This document shows positions 8,165 through 18,387 of a DNA stretch of 64,000 bases, piece after piece. Source of the DNA: a bacterium D16-36 (lineage in GTDB: Bacteria > Bacillota > Clostridia > Lachnospirales > Lachnospiraceae); the NCBI GenBank assembly GCA_003611745.1, contig RAYF01000007.1:102627-166626 (forward strand), in the 5' to 3' direction. The first letter of the stretch is position 1. Each line of letters starts with the position of its first letter. The notes beneath the pieces are model-generated. The model worked only from the letters and a program-made list of their open reading frames with translations, did not search any database and was not told the origin of the DNA. The position numbers and the translations under genes are program-made.

Positions 8165-9490
8165 CTAAATCATGTTTTCCATAAAGGTTGCATAGCCGCC
8201 TGTCGGGTCGTTTACGAAGACGTGGGTGATTGCCCCCACTACTTTATCGTTCTGGATAACAGGCGCACCGCTCATTCCCTGCACAATGCCACCGGACCGC
8301 TTTAACAGTGCCCGGTCTGTTACGCGGATTACCATCCCCTTGTTATCTCTGGAATTTACATTAATTTCTTCTATCTCTACTTCAAATTTTTCAACTTCCT
8401 CTCCTATCTGGCACATAATCCATGCCTTTCCTTTATGGACATCCTGCTTCAGGCCGACAGGAAGCGCCTTCTCCTTGCGGTAAGTATATTCCTTTCCATC
8501 TATTGACCCGGTAATGCCTAATGTGGTATTGCTTCCAATCTTGCCAATGCAATTCGCATCGCCAAGCGAAACACTTCCGATTAATTCACCGGGGCTGCCT
8601 GCTTTTCCTTTCTTAATATCTTCTATTTTAGCCGGATAAACTGAGCCCCTGCTTAATTTTATCAGTTTCCCCGTGTCAATGTCTGTAATTCCATGCCCCA
8701 ATGCGGCAAACTGATTATTTTCTGTCACAAAAGATAGTGTCCCAATTCCTTCTGTGTCCTCACGCAGCCAGACTCCTATCTTATATTCCCCATCTTTCGC
8801 CAATATCTTATCTAATTTGACCTGAATCTTCGTCCCTCCTCGCATTACTTCCAGAGTCACTTTCCTTCTCTTTTCCCGTTGAAGAAGCTCTACGACCTGA
8901 TCAATCGTCCCGACCTGCTTCTCTTCAACCTTATAAATTACATCACCCGGCTGCAGAATCTCCTTCGCCGGCTCATAAGTAAATCCATCTTTCCCTATGA
9001 TTTTAGAAGTTCCAAGCACCATAATCCCATCTGACTGAATATAAAGCCCTACTGCCTTTCCCGATGGCATTACTTTTGCCTCCTCAATCACATCAAAATG
9101 TATATATTTGTAATGAAAAATCCCAAAAAGTTTCAATTCAGCCTGATAACTCCCCAAGGAACTCGCCATGACGCTTACCGGCCTGTCAAGCCCAAAGGAC
9201 TGCTCCCTCTCCTGTGCCTTTCCACCATTCGTGATCGCTATAACATCCTTTGTTTCCTGGCAATGCCCCTCCAGTGGGACTGAAAAATCTATTTCCACAT
9301 TCTGATTCTGAAAAAGATAGATGTGGTCAGGCACCTTGCTGTCCATATGCTGCCAGTACCACGCCCCTACCGCCCCCAGATTAAATATTACTAACAATAT
9401 CAGGCATAAGCGATATATCTTCCTGTCCCTCTCCCTCCAGTTAATTTTAGAAAAAAAAGACCTTCCGTGCTTCGAACATTTTAGGCTCAT
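8165..9490 (-). CDS. spoIVB: SpoIVB serine peptidase (sporulation signalling)
   Basis: A 441-residue S55-family peptidase which, in sporulating Firmicutes, is made in the forespore and cleaves SpoIVFA to trigger pro-sigma-K processing. An N-terminal membrane anchor lies at about residues 25-45. A PDZ domain follows (about 120-205, with LQPGDVIYKVEEKQVG). The catalytic domain contains AALGHGITD (catalytic His) and QGMSGAPVIQ with Ser407 as predicted nucleophile. GGAAGGAG lies 9 nt before the ATG. It is located between recN and spo0A as in Bacillus. Confidence 0.95.
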   Translation of the reverse strand: MSLKCSKHGRSFFSKINWRERDRKIYRLCLILLVIFNLGAVGAWYWQHMDSKVPDHIYLFQNQNVEIDFSVPLEGHCQETKDVIAITNGGKAQEREQSFGLDRPVSVMASSLGSYQAELKLFGIFHYKYIHFDVIEEAKVMPSGKAVGLYIQSDGIMVLGTSKIIGKDGFTYEPAKEILQPGDVIYKVEEKQVGTIDQVVELLQREKRRKVTLEVMRGGTKIQVKLDKILAKDGEYKIGVWLREDTEGIGTLSFVTENNQFAALGHGITDIDTGKLIKLSRGSVYPAKIEDIKKGKAGSPGELIGSVSLGDANCIGKIGSNTTLGITGSIDGKEYTYRKEKALPVGLKQDVHKGKAWIMCQIGEEVEKFEVEIEEINVNSRDNKGMVIRVTDRALLKRSGGIVQGMSGAPVIQNDKVVGAITHVFVNDPTGGYATFMENMI

Positions 9491-9514
9491 AAATATAACT
9501 CCTTCCTACAAGTC

Positions 9515-9549
9515 AAAAAAAACTGGTATATTTGTTATCATACACCAGT
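9515..9549 (-). terminator. recN Rho-independent terminator
   Basis: On the minus strand a 9-bp stem with one mismatch (9522-9530 with 9541-9549; ACTGGTATA/TACACCAGT) is followed by eight U residues. It ends only about 25 bp before the spoIVB start, so a spoIVB promoter must overlap this hairpin or lie in the 3' end of recN. Confidence 0.75.
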
Positions 9550-9590
9550 CTTAAAAAAATTATGCCCTATCCTCGAAGCATTTCACATCT

Positions 9591-11270
9591 TTATCTATCT
9601 TTTATCTCCATCGCCAGTTCTTTCATCTCCCTTGCACTGTTCAGTACAGCATCTGTTATCTGCGCACCGCCGAGAATGCGGGCAAGCTCCTGAATGGATT
9701 CTTCATCGCCCAGCCTCCGTATCTGTGAGTGGGTGTGCTCATCTTTATTTTCTTTTTCTATTAAAAACTGTGTGTCCGCCATCGCTGCTATCTGAGCTAG
9801 ATGGGAAATGCAGATAACCTGATGCCTCCTGCCAATCAGGGCCATCTTCTCTGCAACCATCTGTGCGGTCCTTCCGCTGATTCCCACATCAATTTCATCA
9901 AATATCATACTCTCAATATTATCATGTTCAGCAAGGACTGCCTTAACTGCCAGCATAATTCTGGAAAGCTCACCGCCAGAGGCAGCTGTCCCAATCGGCT
10001 TTAATTCCTCTCCCGGGTTAGTTGATATCATAAATTCTATATCATCCATGCCCTTGGCAGAATACTCCTTTTTAGGGCGCACCGCAATTTCAAACTTTAC
10101 CTGCAGAAAATTTAAATCAATTAGTGCCTGAGTAATCTCTTTTTCTAGTACTTTTGCGCATTGTTTCCGGATAGCTGTAATCTCTTTAGAAAGTTTCTTT
10201 AACTTTTTCTCCTCTTTTGTTATTTTTTCCTGTAATTCTCCCCTGTATGCCTCGTAATCCTGATATTTCTCCAGCTTGCTCCGTATTTTGTCCCGATAGG
10301 CAAATACTTCTTCTGTGTCAGCCCCATACTTTGCCTTTATCCCCCGAATCAGGTCAAGGCGCTTCTCAACCTCATCAAGTTCTTCTGCCCCAACTTCAAA
10401 TGAATCCATATAGTCAGAGATATCCCTGTTAAAATCCGTCACCAGGGCATCAATATCCGACAACTGATTCCAAAAGTCCGACACACGCTCATCATATTCC
10501 GAAATCTTTGAAATAATACGAATTCCTTCGCTGGTCTTTTCCGATACAGACCCATTCTCCCGGCTCATCATATTGTAGATTTCTGACAATCCCTGTGCGA
10601 TTTCCGCAGCATTGGACAGCCTGCGGTATTTCTGTGCCAGTTCCTCTTCTTCCCCTGCTTTCAGGCCCGCATTCTCAATTTCATCCAATTCATACTGCAA
10701 AAAAGAAATCTCCCTGAGACGCTGCTCGTCCGGAATTTCATTTTTCTCCAGTTCCTCTTTCCATTCCATATAACGATGGAAGGACTGGGCTAACTCTGCC
10801 TCCCTTCCATCCATCTGCGCCTTCGCATAGCGGTCTACTATATCCATGTGTTTTGCCTTATGCAGCAGGGACTGCTGCTCATTCTGCCCATGAATATCAA
10901 TCATCAAATCTGCTGCCTTCTTAATCATGGCAATCGTCACACTCTCGCCATTAATGCGGTTAACCGTTCTGGAAGAAGTAATTTTTCTGGAAATCAATAA
11001 TGTATTATCCTCAAAACTAATGCCCAGCTCTTCCAAATCAGATCGAATCTTTTCATCGTCAATTAAAAATGTCAATTCCACCAATGCATACTCCGCATCT
11101 TTCCGAATCATATCCTTCGCTGTCTTCCCACCCAGTGCAATATTGATAGAACCAATAATAATCGACTTCCCAGCACCTGTCTCTCCCGTTAATACATTCA
11201 GATGTTCCGCAAAGTCCACCTCTATTTCATCAATAATTGCCAGATTTTTCACATGTAAATTCAGTAACAA
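9591..11270 (-). CDS. recN: DNA repair protein RecN
   Basis: A 559-residue SMC-like ATPase involved in recombinational repair of double-strand breaks. Walker A (GETGAGKS) is near residue 30. Two coiled-coil arms occupy about 150-370. The C-terminal ABC signature (TAASGGELSRIMLA) is followed by the Walker B segment ESMIFDEIDVGISG. The start codon is TTG at 11268-11270, supported by GGAGGAAGGAG about 7 nt upstream and by the family N-terminus beginning there. In Bacillus recN directly follows argR; here about 7.5 kb of other genes separate them. Confidence 0.95.
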   Translation of the reverse strand: MLLNLHVKNLAIIDEIEVDFAEHLNVLTGETGAGKSIIIGSINIALGGKTAKDMIRKDAEYALVELTFLIDDEKIRSDLEELGISFEDNTLLISRKITSSRTVNRINGESVTIAMIKKAADLMIDIHGQNEQQSLLHKAKHMDIVDRYAKAQMDGREAELAQSFHRYMEWKEELEKNEIPDEQRLREISFLQYELDEIENAGLKAGEEEELAQKYRRLSNAAEIAQGLSEIYNMMSRENGSVSEKTSEGIRIISKISEYDERVSDFWNQLSDIDALVTDFNRDISDYMDSFEVGAEELDEVEKRLDLIRGIKAKYGADTEEVFAYRDKIRSKLEKYQDYEAYRGELQEKITKEEKKLKKLSKEITAIRKQCAKVLEKEITQALIDLNFLQVKFEIAVRPKKEYSAKGMDDIEFMISTNPGEELKPIGTAASGGELSRIMLAVKAVLAEHDNIESMIFDEIDVGISGRTAQMVAEKMALIGRRHQVICISHLAQIAAMADTQFLIEKENKDEHTHSQIRRLGDEESIQELARILGGAQITDAVLNSAREMKELAMEIKDR

Positions 11271-11335
11271 TTCTTCTCTCCTTCCTCCGTGGGTTTATAG
11301 GCCAAATGTTGTATAAAACCCCCTATGATGCAAAG

Positions 11336-11374
11336 GAGGGTATTACGCAATCTTTTGATTGGCCCAATACCCTC
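11336..11374. terminator. Hairpin between the Ig-like protein gene and recN
   Basis: GAGGGTATT (11336-11344) pairs with AATACCCTC (11366-11374), with an inner CAATC/GATTG stem. The plus strand continues with TTTTAC and the minus strand has no U-run, so its role as a terminator for the leftward surface-protein transcript is likely but not certain. Confidence 0.45.
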
Positions 11375-11428
11375 TTTTACTGAAACGCCTGCCAAAACAG
11401 TGCGCTTTATTCATTTAATAGAAATCCC

Positions 11429-14400
11429 TTATCTGGAATTTACCGACACAATTTCTACCCTGCAGGCCATTTTGCATCCATTAACATACGCATATATATA
11501 CGTTGAGCCAAGACCCTTACCAACTACTAAACCATTGGCTACTGTTGCAATACGGTTATTTGCCGAATACCATGTGATCGGGTCTGTTGTTCCGATTACC
11601 CTGAGCGTTTCTGTGTCTAACTGCCTCATTCTGAGAGACGATTTGTTCAGCTCCACAACATTGACCTCAACCGTTGCTGTCGTACCACTTGATGAAGTAA
11701 TCGTAATCGTAGCAATTCCCGTTCCTACGGCTTTTACCTTTCCGGAATTCGTTACTGTGGCCACACTCTTATTATCCGATGCCATCTTAATCGTATCTGT
11801 CTGATTATCTGGCAGAACCGTATAAGAAAGCTGTGCTGTATTTCCTCTCTTCATCGTCAGCTTCTGCTGGGCAACCATAATATTCGTTGCAGGTATCGGC
11901 TCCATCACTTTTACCAGACACCTTGCACTCTTATTGCTTCCATCTGTAGTAGTTGCAGTTATATATACTTCCCCTTCTGCATAACCGGTAATCTTTCCGC
12001 TGCCTGTAACACTCGCAATTTTATCATCGCTGGTAGACCACTTTACTTTCTTGATAGAAACATTCTTTGGCTTTATGTTCGCCTTTAACTTAATCGTATT
12101 CCCGATATGGCAAATCGCATAAGTTTTATTCAGAGAGATGCTTGTAGCACGGTGAATAACGGTAACCCTGCATCTTGCTGTCGCATGGACAGAGTCTGTA
12201 GTCTTGGCAGTAATTACAGTAGAACCTACTCTCTTGGCAGTAATCTTTCCAGAAGAGGAACCTACGGAAGCTACCCTCTTATTCCTTGAAGTAAATTTGA
12301 CAGAAGGGTTGGAGGTATTGTTAGACCACACAGTCTTCTTCAAACGATAGGTTGCCCCGACATTCATTCGGATACTGCTCTTGTCTAATTTCAAAGTACT
12401 TTTAAGCTTTGCAACCTTGACACGGCAGGTCGCTTTCTGCTTATATTTCTTTAATGTACAGGTAATGGTACAAGAGCCAATCCTCTTACCGGTAACCTTT
12501 CCTGTTGCAGAGATTGAGGCAATCTTAGAATTAGAAGTCTGCCATGTTGCAGCCTTATCTATATTGCCCGGCTTTGTCACCTTTTTAATTGTAAAGCTCT
12601 TGCCGATTGCAATCTCACGGCTGCTCGGATTCAGGGAAAATGTTACTGCATTCTCAACAGTAACTTTACACAGTGCAGTCAGATTCGTCTCCACCGCTGT
12701 ACACTGAATCACTGTCTGCCCTGCCATCACACCTGTCACGACACCTTCCTCTGTAACAGTAGCAATTGCCTCATCCAGACTCTGGTAGCGAACCGTCTTG
12801 TTCGTAGTCTCTGCCGGAGTGAAAATCGGAAGAATCGTAAAGTCCTGCCCTACCTGTATCGTCTGCTCCAACGGATCTATTGTAAAATCAGTGGCTACAA
12901 GATGCTGCTGTATTACTGTAACCATACAGGTAATCGGCCTGTATTCTCCTAAATCCTCCGCAATACAGGTAATCATCGCTGTACCTACTGCAATACCTGT
13001 GATATTTCCATCCTTATCAACCGTCACGATAGATTCATCAGAAGAATAAAATGTAACATTTGTATTAACGCCTTCCGCCGGATTAAATATTACATTCAGC
13101 TTCTTTGTCTGGCTTACCTCCAACTCCATCGAGTTAGATTCAAATGCAAAGCTGTCGAGGCGTTGCCGGACATTTACCTCTATCATAACCGGGGATGCGT
13201 TACCTCCCTGTACCATGATTGTGGCTGTTCCCACGCCGACTGCCGTAATCCTTCCGTTTGTTACAGTCGCAACAGATGCCTTGGAAGTCGTCCATGTCAG
13301 TGTCCTGTCTGTCGGGTTCTCCGGTGTCAGCGTGACTTTGACATCATAGGTATCCCCTACCTTCATATTCAACGTCGAGACATCTGTCTGGATTGCCGTA
13401 ATTGGATCATCCTTTACTGTCAGGATACACTGTGCAAACACACCGTTCGGGTTATAAACCGGCTTTACAGTGATTGTTGTCTGACCAAGCTTTAATACAG
13501 TAACCATACCATTTTCGTCTACCGTTGCAATTGATTCATCGGAAGACTCCCAAATCATCTCCGTGTTAGTTGCATTTGCCGGCTGGTAGATTGCCTCCAA
13601 AAATACAAACGGTGTTCCTATTGACGTTGTAAACGCAGGGCCTTTATCAATTTTAATATCTGTAATCGGCGCAGTAACCGTCACCATCGCTGTCGCATAT
13701 GTATCATTATCCCTGTTAATTGCAGTGATTACAACATCACCTGTCTTTTCCGTTGCCGTAATCTTAGCAGCAACATTTCCCGTCTGTGGCTCCACTGTTA
13801 CAATAGATGTATCAGAAGAAATCCACAAAATATTTTTGGAACCTGTCAGGTTCGTCTGCAGGTACTCAGAAGCTCCAACCTCCAGACTGACTTTATCCGG
13901 CGTAATTTTAAAGTCAGTTGCCGACTCATTAATGGTAATGCTACACTGTGCAACTCTGGTAATACCGCTCTCTTCTGTCCACGCCAGAGACACAATGACA
14001 GGTTCATTAACTGGTGTCTTCTGTGTCGCTGTAACTGTTACATAACGTCCCGTTGTGTTGCTAAGCGTTGCATAAATATCATTGCTAATCGACCATTGAA
14101 ATCTGGATGCCTCCACATCCGTATTGGAACCAATCACACCATATAAATCAAGAGTCGATCCCACTGCCATCGTAACCTCGGAACGGTTCAGCGCAAACGT
14201 ATCGGCCACATTAACTGTTACCGTTACCGGGGCATCTACCAATCCAGGAATCTTGATTGTCTGAATATCAGAAGGCCTGATGCGTACCTGTGCTGTACCA
14301 AGCGCCTTCGTCCAAATAGTAGCAGCCTTATCCCATGTACATCCGATATACTGATTTCCATCAGCCAGAATATCATATGTAAAATGATTTGTTAAAACGT

Positions 14401-15667
14401 TTACCGGAATATTAAATGCCTCTGACAGAGCATAGCTGCTGCCCAGATTTAAAACAATCTCTTTATCTGTAAACTCACATTCAACACTTGTCGCCAATGT
14501 CACAGCAGCAACATTAGACTTCTTATCCGGATCCTTGGAATCAGCAAAGTTAGTGTATGTCCCTTTCACATAGAAATATACATTATAAACGCCCGCTTTG
14601 GCATCTACCCGGTATGCCGGTGCAGATGTCGGATCTGCCGGGTCTGCCGGAATATATACCAGTTTTGCCTCATCTGCATCAGCCCCGACATTTCCAAGCG
14701 AATCCCTGACAAGCACTTCCTGATCGCCCTGTCCTTTTGAAATAACCCAGACAAGTTTATCCCCCGCTGCCAGTTCCGGATGGTCAACAGCACGGACAGA
14801 AACCCCTATTCTTTCATGGTTCTTTACAACAACTGAACCAGATGCGCTACCACCCATACCGCCAGCCAGAGTATCCCCATCTTTATTGGTAAGTTTTGGC
14901 TTTACATATACATCAATAGTATCAGTATATGTCCTTGTCCCATCCACATATGTAACCGTCAGCCTTGCAGGGCCTGCGCCAACTGCCTGTATAATCTGCT
15001 CAGGCCTATCAGCCGTTGCAGGGGCTATATTTATAATATCTTTATTGCTGCTCTCCCATGTTGCCTGCGGCAGGGTCCCGTCACCAAAGACAAGTTTAAT
15101 ATGGTCAGAACCGGAATTCTGGTCACCAATCGGCACCTCACTGTCCATCTCCATAATCAGGGAACGCCTTGCATCGGATTCATACACTTTCCCCATGGAC
15201 ACGCCATTGATATTCAGATATTCCTGAATGGAGAAAACAACTTCAATCGTAACTGTCGCAGTAAGCGGAGTTCCGCTGCTGTCCGTATATGTAACATTAA
15301 CAGCGGCATTTCCAGACATTGCCTGGACAATCAACCTTGCCTGATGGCTATGTGCTGTCGCGGGATCGACTGTTACTACATTTGTATTCTGGCTGACCCA
15401 TTCTACCGTGGAATTTCCCGGCAGGTTCATTATAAGAAAGTCCTCCTCTGCACGGCGCAGGGTAAGCCTTCCGCCGGAAGCTACCTGATTACCCTCCTCG
15501 TCCTGAAAGATAATCCCTGTCAGCGGCTCCCCGGGATCTCCCGGCGCCGCATTGATAATCCCACCCTCTTTTAAAGCAAAAAAGGACAGAAACAAAAGCA
15601 TAAAGAGCACGAACGCACTGATTCCCCACACCCGCCTCTTTCTGATTTTACTTAGTAATTCTCTCAT
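11429..15667 (-). CDS. Large cell-surface protein with tandem BIG2 Ig-like domains
   Basis: A 1412-residue exported protein. A basic start (about 1-14) and one strong hydrophobic segment (about 15-32, GISAFVLFMLLFLSFFAL) form a signal anchor. The rest is an array of roughly a dozen bacterial Ig-like (BIG2) modules, recognisable by the recurring pattern SSDESIATVDxxGxVTxxxxGxxxIT. Units from about residue 700 on are most regular; the C-terminal units are Lys/Arg-rich. There is no LPxTG motif, SLH domain or second membrane helix, so attachment would be through the N-terminal anchor. BIG2 arrays usually act as spacers or adhesins; the ligand is unknown. It is inserted in the recN-argR interval of the sporulation cluster. 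Confidence 0.88.
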   Translation of the reverse strand: MRELLSKIRKRRVWGISAFVLFMLLFLSFFALKEGGIINAAPGDPGEPLTGIIFQDEEGNQVASGGRLTLRRAEEDFLIMNLPGNSTVEWVSQNTNVVTVDPATAHSHQARLIVQAMSGNAAVNVTYTDSSGTPLTATVTIEVVFSIQEYLNINGVSMGKVYESDARRSLIMEMDSEVPIGDQNSGSDHIKLVFGDGTLPQATWESSNKDIINIAPATADRPEQIIQAVGAGPARLTVTYVDGTRTYTDTIDVYVKPKLTNKDGDTLAGGMGGSASGSVVVKNHERIGVSVRAVDHPELAAGDKLVWVISKGQGDQEVLVRDSLGNVGADADEAKLVYIPADPADPTSAPAYRVDAKAGVYNVYFYVKGTYTNFADSKDPDKKSNVAAVTLATSVECEFTDKEIVLNLGSSYALSEAFNIPVNVLTNHFTYDILADGNQYIGCTWDKAATIWTKALGTAQVRIRPSDIQTIKIPGLVDAPVTVTVNVADTFALNRSEVTMAVGSTLDLYGVIGSNTDVEASRFQWSISNDIYATLSNTTGRYVTVTATQKTPVNEPVIVSLAWTEESGITRVAQCSITINESATDFKITPDKVSLEVGASEYLQTNLTGSKNILWISSDTSIVTVEPQTGNVAAKITATEKTGDVVITAINRDNDTYATAMVTVTAPITDIKIDKGPAFTTSIGTPFVFLEAIYQPANATNTEMIWESSDESIATVDENGMVTVLKLGQTTITVKPVYNPNGVFAQCILTVKDDPITAIQTDVSTLNMKVGDTYDVKVTLTPENPTDRTLTWTTSKASVATVTNGRITAVGVGTATIMVQGGNASPVMIEVNVRQRLDSFAFESNSMELEVSQTKKLNVIFNPAEGVNTNVTFYSSDESIVTVDKDGNITGIAVGTAMITCIAEDLGEYRPITCMVTVIQQHLVATDFTIDPLEQTIQVGQDFTILPIFTPAETTNKTVRYQSLDEAIATVTEEGVVTGVMAGQTVIQCTAVETNLTALCKVTVENAVTFSLNPSSREIAIGKSFTIKKVTKPGNIDKAATWQTSNSKIASISATGKVTGKRIGSCTITCTLKKYKQKATCRVKVAKLKSTLKLDKSSIRMNVGATYRLKKTVWSNNTSNPSVKFTSRNKRVASVGSSSGKITAKRVGSTVITAKTTDSVHATARCRVTVIHRATSISLNKTYAICHIGNTIKLKANIKPKNVSIKKVKWSTSDDKIASVTGSGKITGYAEGEVYITATTTDGSNKSARCLVKVMEPIPATNIMVAQQKLTMKRGNTAQLSYTVLPDNQTDTIKMASDNKSVATVTNSGKVKAVGTGIATITITSSSGTTATVEVNVVELNKSSLRMRQLDTETLRVIGTTDPITWYSANNRIATVANGLVVGKGLGSTYIYAYVNGCKMACRVEIVSVNSR

Positions 15668-15940
15668 CCTTCTCCTCCCATAATTTTAATATACAAAATT
15701 TAACAAATCTCTATGTCAAATTTGTGCTAACATATCTGTTTTGCACAAATTTAAACTATTTTAAAACATACGCTTTATTGATGCATTACTAAGAAACACA
15801 TTTCTTTATGCACTTGCGATAAATAACTGCACACTGCCATAGGATATATCGGCAAAAAGCATATCCTTCAAAACAGCCTGCATCCTTAAATTTCTTTAAA
15901 CATTCAGCATAGGAACATTCAACTGTAAGCTGTGTAACCG
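15668..15940. other. Intergenic region, nothing recognised
   Basis: About 270 A/T-rich bases between yebC and the Ig-like protein gene. I see no reading frame and no convincing terminator. It presumably contains the promoter of the surface-protein gene, but no clear -35/-10 pair stands out. Confidence 0.5.
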
Positions 15941-16669
15941 TTATTCATCCCAATTATGGTACACACACTGCACATCATCATCTTCATCCAGCAAATCCAA
16001 TGTCCTCTGGAGCTGCTTTATATCGTTTTCATCACTTAATGTAACATAATTCTGCGGAATCATGGTCACCTCTGCGCTTGCCATCACGACTCCTTCCTTC
16101 TCCAAAGCTTCATGAACCGCGCCGAAATCCTCCGGTGCAGTAATAATCTCAAAGGAATCCTCCTCCTCCGCAAAATCTTCTGCCCCTGCGTCCAGTGCAG
16201 CCATCATCAAATCATCTGCCTCCATACTACATTCTTCTTTGTCAATGATAATCTGCCCCTTTTCATCAAACATATATGACACACACCCCTGTGTCCCTAC
16301 ACTGCCGCTCCCTTTTGTAAATGCATTGCGGACATTGCTGGCCGTACGGTTTTTATTGTCTGTCAGTGCCTTAACGATTAGTGCTGTCCCACTCGGCCCA
16401 TATCCCTCATAGGTTACTTCTTCATAATTCACCGCGTCCATATTGCCTGCTGCCTTCTTTATGCCGCGCTCAATCGTATCATTCGGCATATTATTCGCCT
16501 TTGCCTTTGCAATCACATCCCGAAGCTTGCCGTTATTTTCCGGATCCGGGCCGCCTTCCTTGACTGCCACCGCAATCTCACGCCCAAGGATTGTAAAAAT
16601 CTTCCCCTTCGCAGCATCATTTTTCTCTTTCTTATGCTTAATATTCGAAAATTTTGAATGTCCTGACAT
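15941..16669 (-). CDS. YebC/PmpR family protein (TACO1-like)
   Basis: A 242-residue member of the YebC/TACO1 family. Members have been described as DNA-binding regulators and more recently as ribosome-associated factors helping translation of proline-rich stretches. The signature N-terminus [20 protein letters not shown] (usually GHSKW, here GHSKF) and the conserved [19 protein letters not shown] region are present, as is the acidic C-terminal domain. It sits alone between thiC and the surface-protein gene. Family identity is secure; the molecular role is not resolved by sequence. Confidence 0.92.
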   Translation of the reverse strand: MSGHSKFSNIKHKKEKNDAAKGKIFTILGREIAVAVKEGGPDPENNGKLRDVIAKAKANNMPNDTIERGIKKAAGNMDAVNYEEVTYEGYGPSGTALIVKALTDNKNRTASNVRNAFTKGSGSVGTQGCVSYMFDEKGQIIIDKEECSMEADDLMMAALDAGAEDFAEEEDSFEIITAPEDFGAVHEALEKEGVVMASAEVTMIPQNYVTLSDENDIKQLQRTLDLLDEDDDVQCVYHNWDE

Positions 16670-16844
16670 ACTTCCCTATCCTTCCCTTCCTAGAGCATAT
16701 TTGAAACACACTCCAACATTTCATAAATTGTAATCTGAACCTTTATATTCTATCACTTTTAACGCCATCTGTCCAACTTCAAATTTATACTATAAAATTA
16801 ATTCTAAAATTATGCCACACCCCCTATCCATTATACGGCAGAGG

Positions 16845-16887
16845 AAAAAACACCCGGCAGCAATATAAGCATAACTGCTGCCGGGTG
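16845..16887 (-). terminator. thiC Rho-independent terminator
   Basis: A perfect 12-bp stem (CACCCGGCAGCA 16851-16862, TGCTGCCGGGTG 16876-16887) followed on the minus strand by TTTTTTCC. It lies about 33 bp past the thiC stop codon. Confidence 0.9.
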
Positions 16888-16920
16888 CCCGTCTCATCCC
16901 AGAAGGCTGGCTGCCCACTC

Positions 16921-18228
16921 CTATTCATCATAAATTGACACAATTTCCCCGTCCAGAATCCTGTTCATATTTTTTACCGCACAGAAATTCCCGCACATAG
17001 AGCAGGTATCCTCTTTCTCCGGTTTCGCAGATTCACGGTATCTTCTTGCCTTTTCCGGGTCGATTGCAAGCTCAAACATCCTATCCCAGTCCAGATTCTT
17101 GCGGGCAGTGCTCATTTCCTTATCCCAGTCCTTTGCCCCCGGAATGCCTTTCGCTATATCTGCCGCATGTGCCGCAATCTTAGAGGCAATAATGCCCTCC
17201 TTTACATCATCCACATCCGGCAGGCGCAGATGCTCTGCCGGCGTCACATAGCAGAGGAAGGATGCGCCATATGCTGCAGCTATGGCACCACCGATTGCTG
17301 CCGTAATATGGTCGTACCCCGGCGCCACGTCCGTAACCAGAGGCCCCAGCACATAAAACGGCGCCCCCTTGCAGATTGTCTGCTGTATCTTCATGTTTGC
17401 CTCAATCTGGTCAATCGGCATGTGCCCCGGCCCCTCAATCATCACCTGGACATCTTTATCCCATGCACGTTTTGTCAACTCCCCAAGCGTAATCAGCTCC
17501 TGTATCTGCGAGATATCAGACGCATCTTCAAGACACCCCGGACGGCAGGCATCGCCTAAGCTCATAGTGATATCATATTCCCTGCAGATATCCAGAATGC
17601 GGTCGTAATGTTCATAAAACGGATTCTCATTGCCTGTCATTTCCATCCATGCAAAGATAATAGAACCACCGCGGGATACAATATTTGTCAGGCGTTCCAT
17701 CTGCCTGAAATGCTTTGCCGTCTCTTTATTAATGCCGCAGTGTATTGTCATAAAATCAACGCCATCCCTTGCATGCATTTCCACAATAGCAAGCCACTCT
17801 TCTGTCGTAATCTCCTTCAGCGGTTTGTGGTAATATACAACCGCATCATAAATCGGCACTGTACCAATAACGGCAGGGCATTCTGCAGTCAGCCTCCTCC
17901 GGAACTTCTGCGTATCACCAAAGGAACTCAGGTCCATAATCGCCTCAGCCCCCATATCGACAGCACTCCTGACCTTCTCCATCTCCATATCAAGGTCAGT
18001 CCAGTCGCGGGAAGTCCCCAGATTCACATTGATTTTTGTGGACAGTTTATTCCCTATCCCACATGGTTCGATACACTGATGTAATTTATTTGCCGGTATA
18101 ATTGCCTGTCCTTTTGCCACAAGCTCCATCAGCTTCTCCGGCTCAATATGCTCCTTCTTTGCTACATGAAGAAGCTCCTTTGTCTGGATGCCCTTTCTGG
18201 CAGCCTCCATCTGTGTGCTATACTCCAT
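16921..18228 (-). CDS. thiC: Phosphomethylpyrimidine synthase ThiC
   Basis: A 435-residue radical-SAM enzyme converting aminoimidazole ribotide to hydroxymethylpyrimidine phosphate for thiamine synthesis. The C-terminal iron-sulfur cysteine cluster ([11 protein letters not shown]) and the [11 protein letters not shown] motif are present. The frame is open to 18264, but ATG 18228 is preferred because TGAGG lies 6 nt upstream and the family N-terminus ([14 protein letters not shown]) starts there; the longer frame would translate through a hairpin. It is controlled by an upstream TPP riboswitch and ends in a strong terminator, so it is monocistronic. No other thi genes are in the window. Confidence 0.95.
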   Translation of the reverse strand: MEYSTQMEAARKGIQTKELLHVAKKEHIEPEKLMELVAKGQAIIPANKLHQCIEPCGIGNKLSTKINVNLGTSRDWTDLDMEMEKVRSAVDMGAEAIMDLSSFGDTQKFRRRLTAECPAVIGTVPIYDAVVYYHKPLKEITTEEWLAIVEMHARDGVDFMTIHCGINKETAKHFRQMERLTNIVSRGGSIIFAWMEMTGNENPFYEHYDRILDICREYDITMSLGDACRPGCLEDASDISQIQELITLGELTKRAWDKDVQVMIEGPGHMPIDQIEANMKIQQTICKGAPFYVLGPLVTDVAPGYDHITAAIGGAIAAAYGASFLCYVTPAEHLRLPDVDDVKEGIIASKIAAHAADIAKGIPGAKDWDKEMSTARKNLDWDRMFELAIDPEKARRYRESAKPEKEDTCSMCGNFCAVKNMNRILDGEIVSIYDE

Positions 18229-18234
18229 ACTTAA

Positions 18235-18267
18235 CCTCATTTCTGCAAGGTGAACAAGGTTCACCTT
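18235..18267 (-). repeat. Hairpin/Shine-Dalgarno leader repeat, copy A (thiC)
   Basis: A perfect 9-bp inverted repeat (AAGGTGAAC 18247-18255, GTTCACCTT 18259-18267) sits directly before the thiC ribosome binding site. The 21 bases 18235-18255, including the complement of the SD-containing GCAGAAATGAGG, are identical to 35145-35165 upstream of the response regulator gene, although the flanking genes are unrelated. Confidence 0.7.
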
Positions 18268-18280
18268 GGCTTTACTTTAA

Positions 18281-18362
18281 AATAAAAAAACTCCAGATAC
18301 CTGATTATCCCGGCAGCCTCTAAGACTTTCCCATACATATGCCGTCAATAACCCATCTGGAG
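18281..18362 (-). terminator. Expression-platform terminator of the thiC TPP riboswitch
   Basis: On the minus strand CTCCAGAT (18355-18362) pairs with ATCTGGAG (18291-18298), followed by seven U residues then AUU (18281-18290). Its left arm can alternatively pair with the ATCTGGGGAG at the 5' side of the aptamer, suggesting a transcription-termination switch: TPP bound favours the terminator. Confidence 0.7.
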
Positions 18363-18387
18363 ATTTCTCTCTGTCATTTCCTATTCC

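Noticed and set aside
12107..15574. Several long plus-strand frames opposite the Ig-like protein gene
   Set aside because: They are shadows of the repetitive coding strand, have no SDs and are not consistent with codon use of neighbours.
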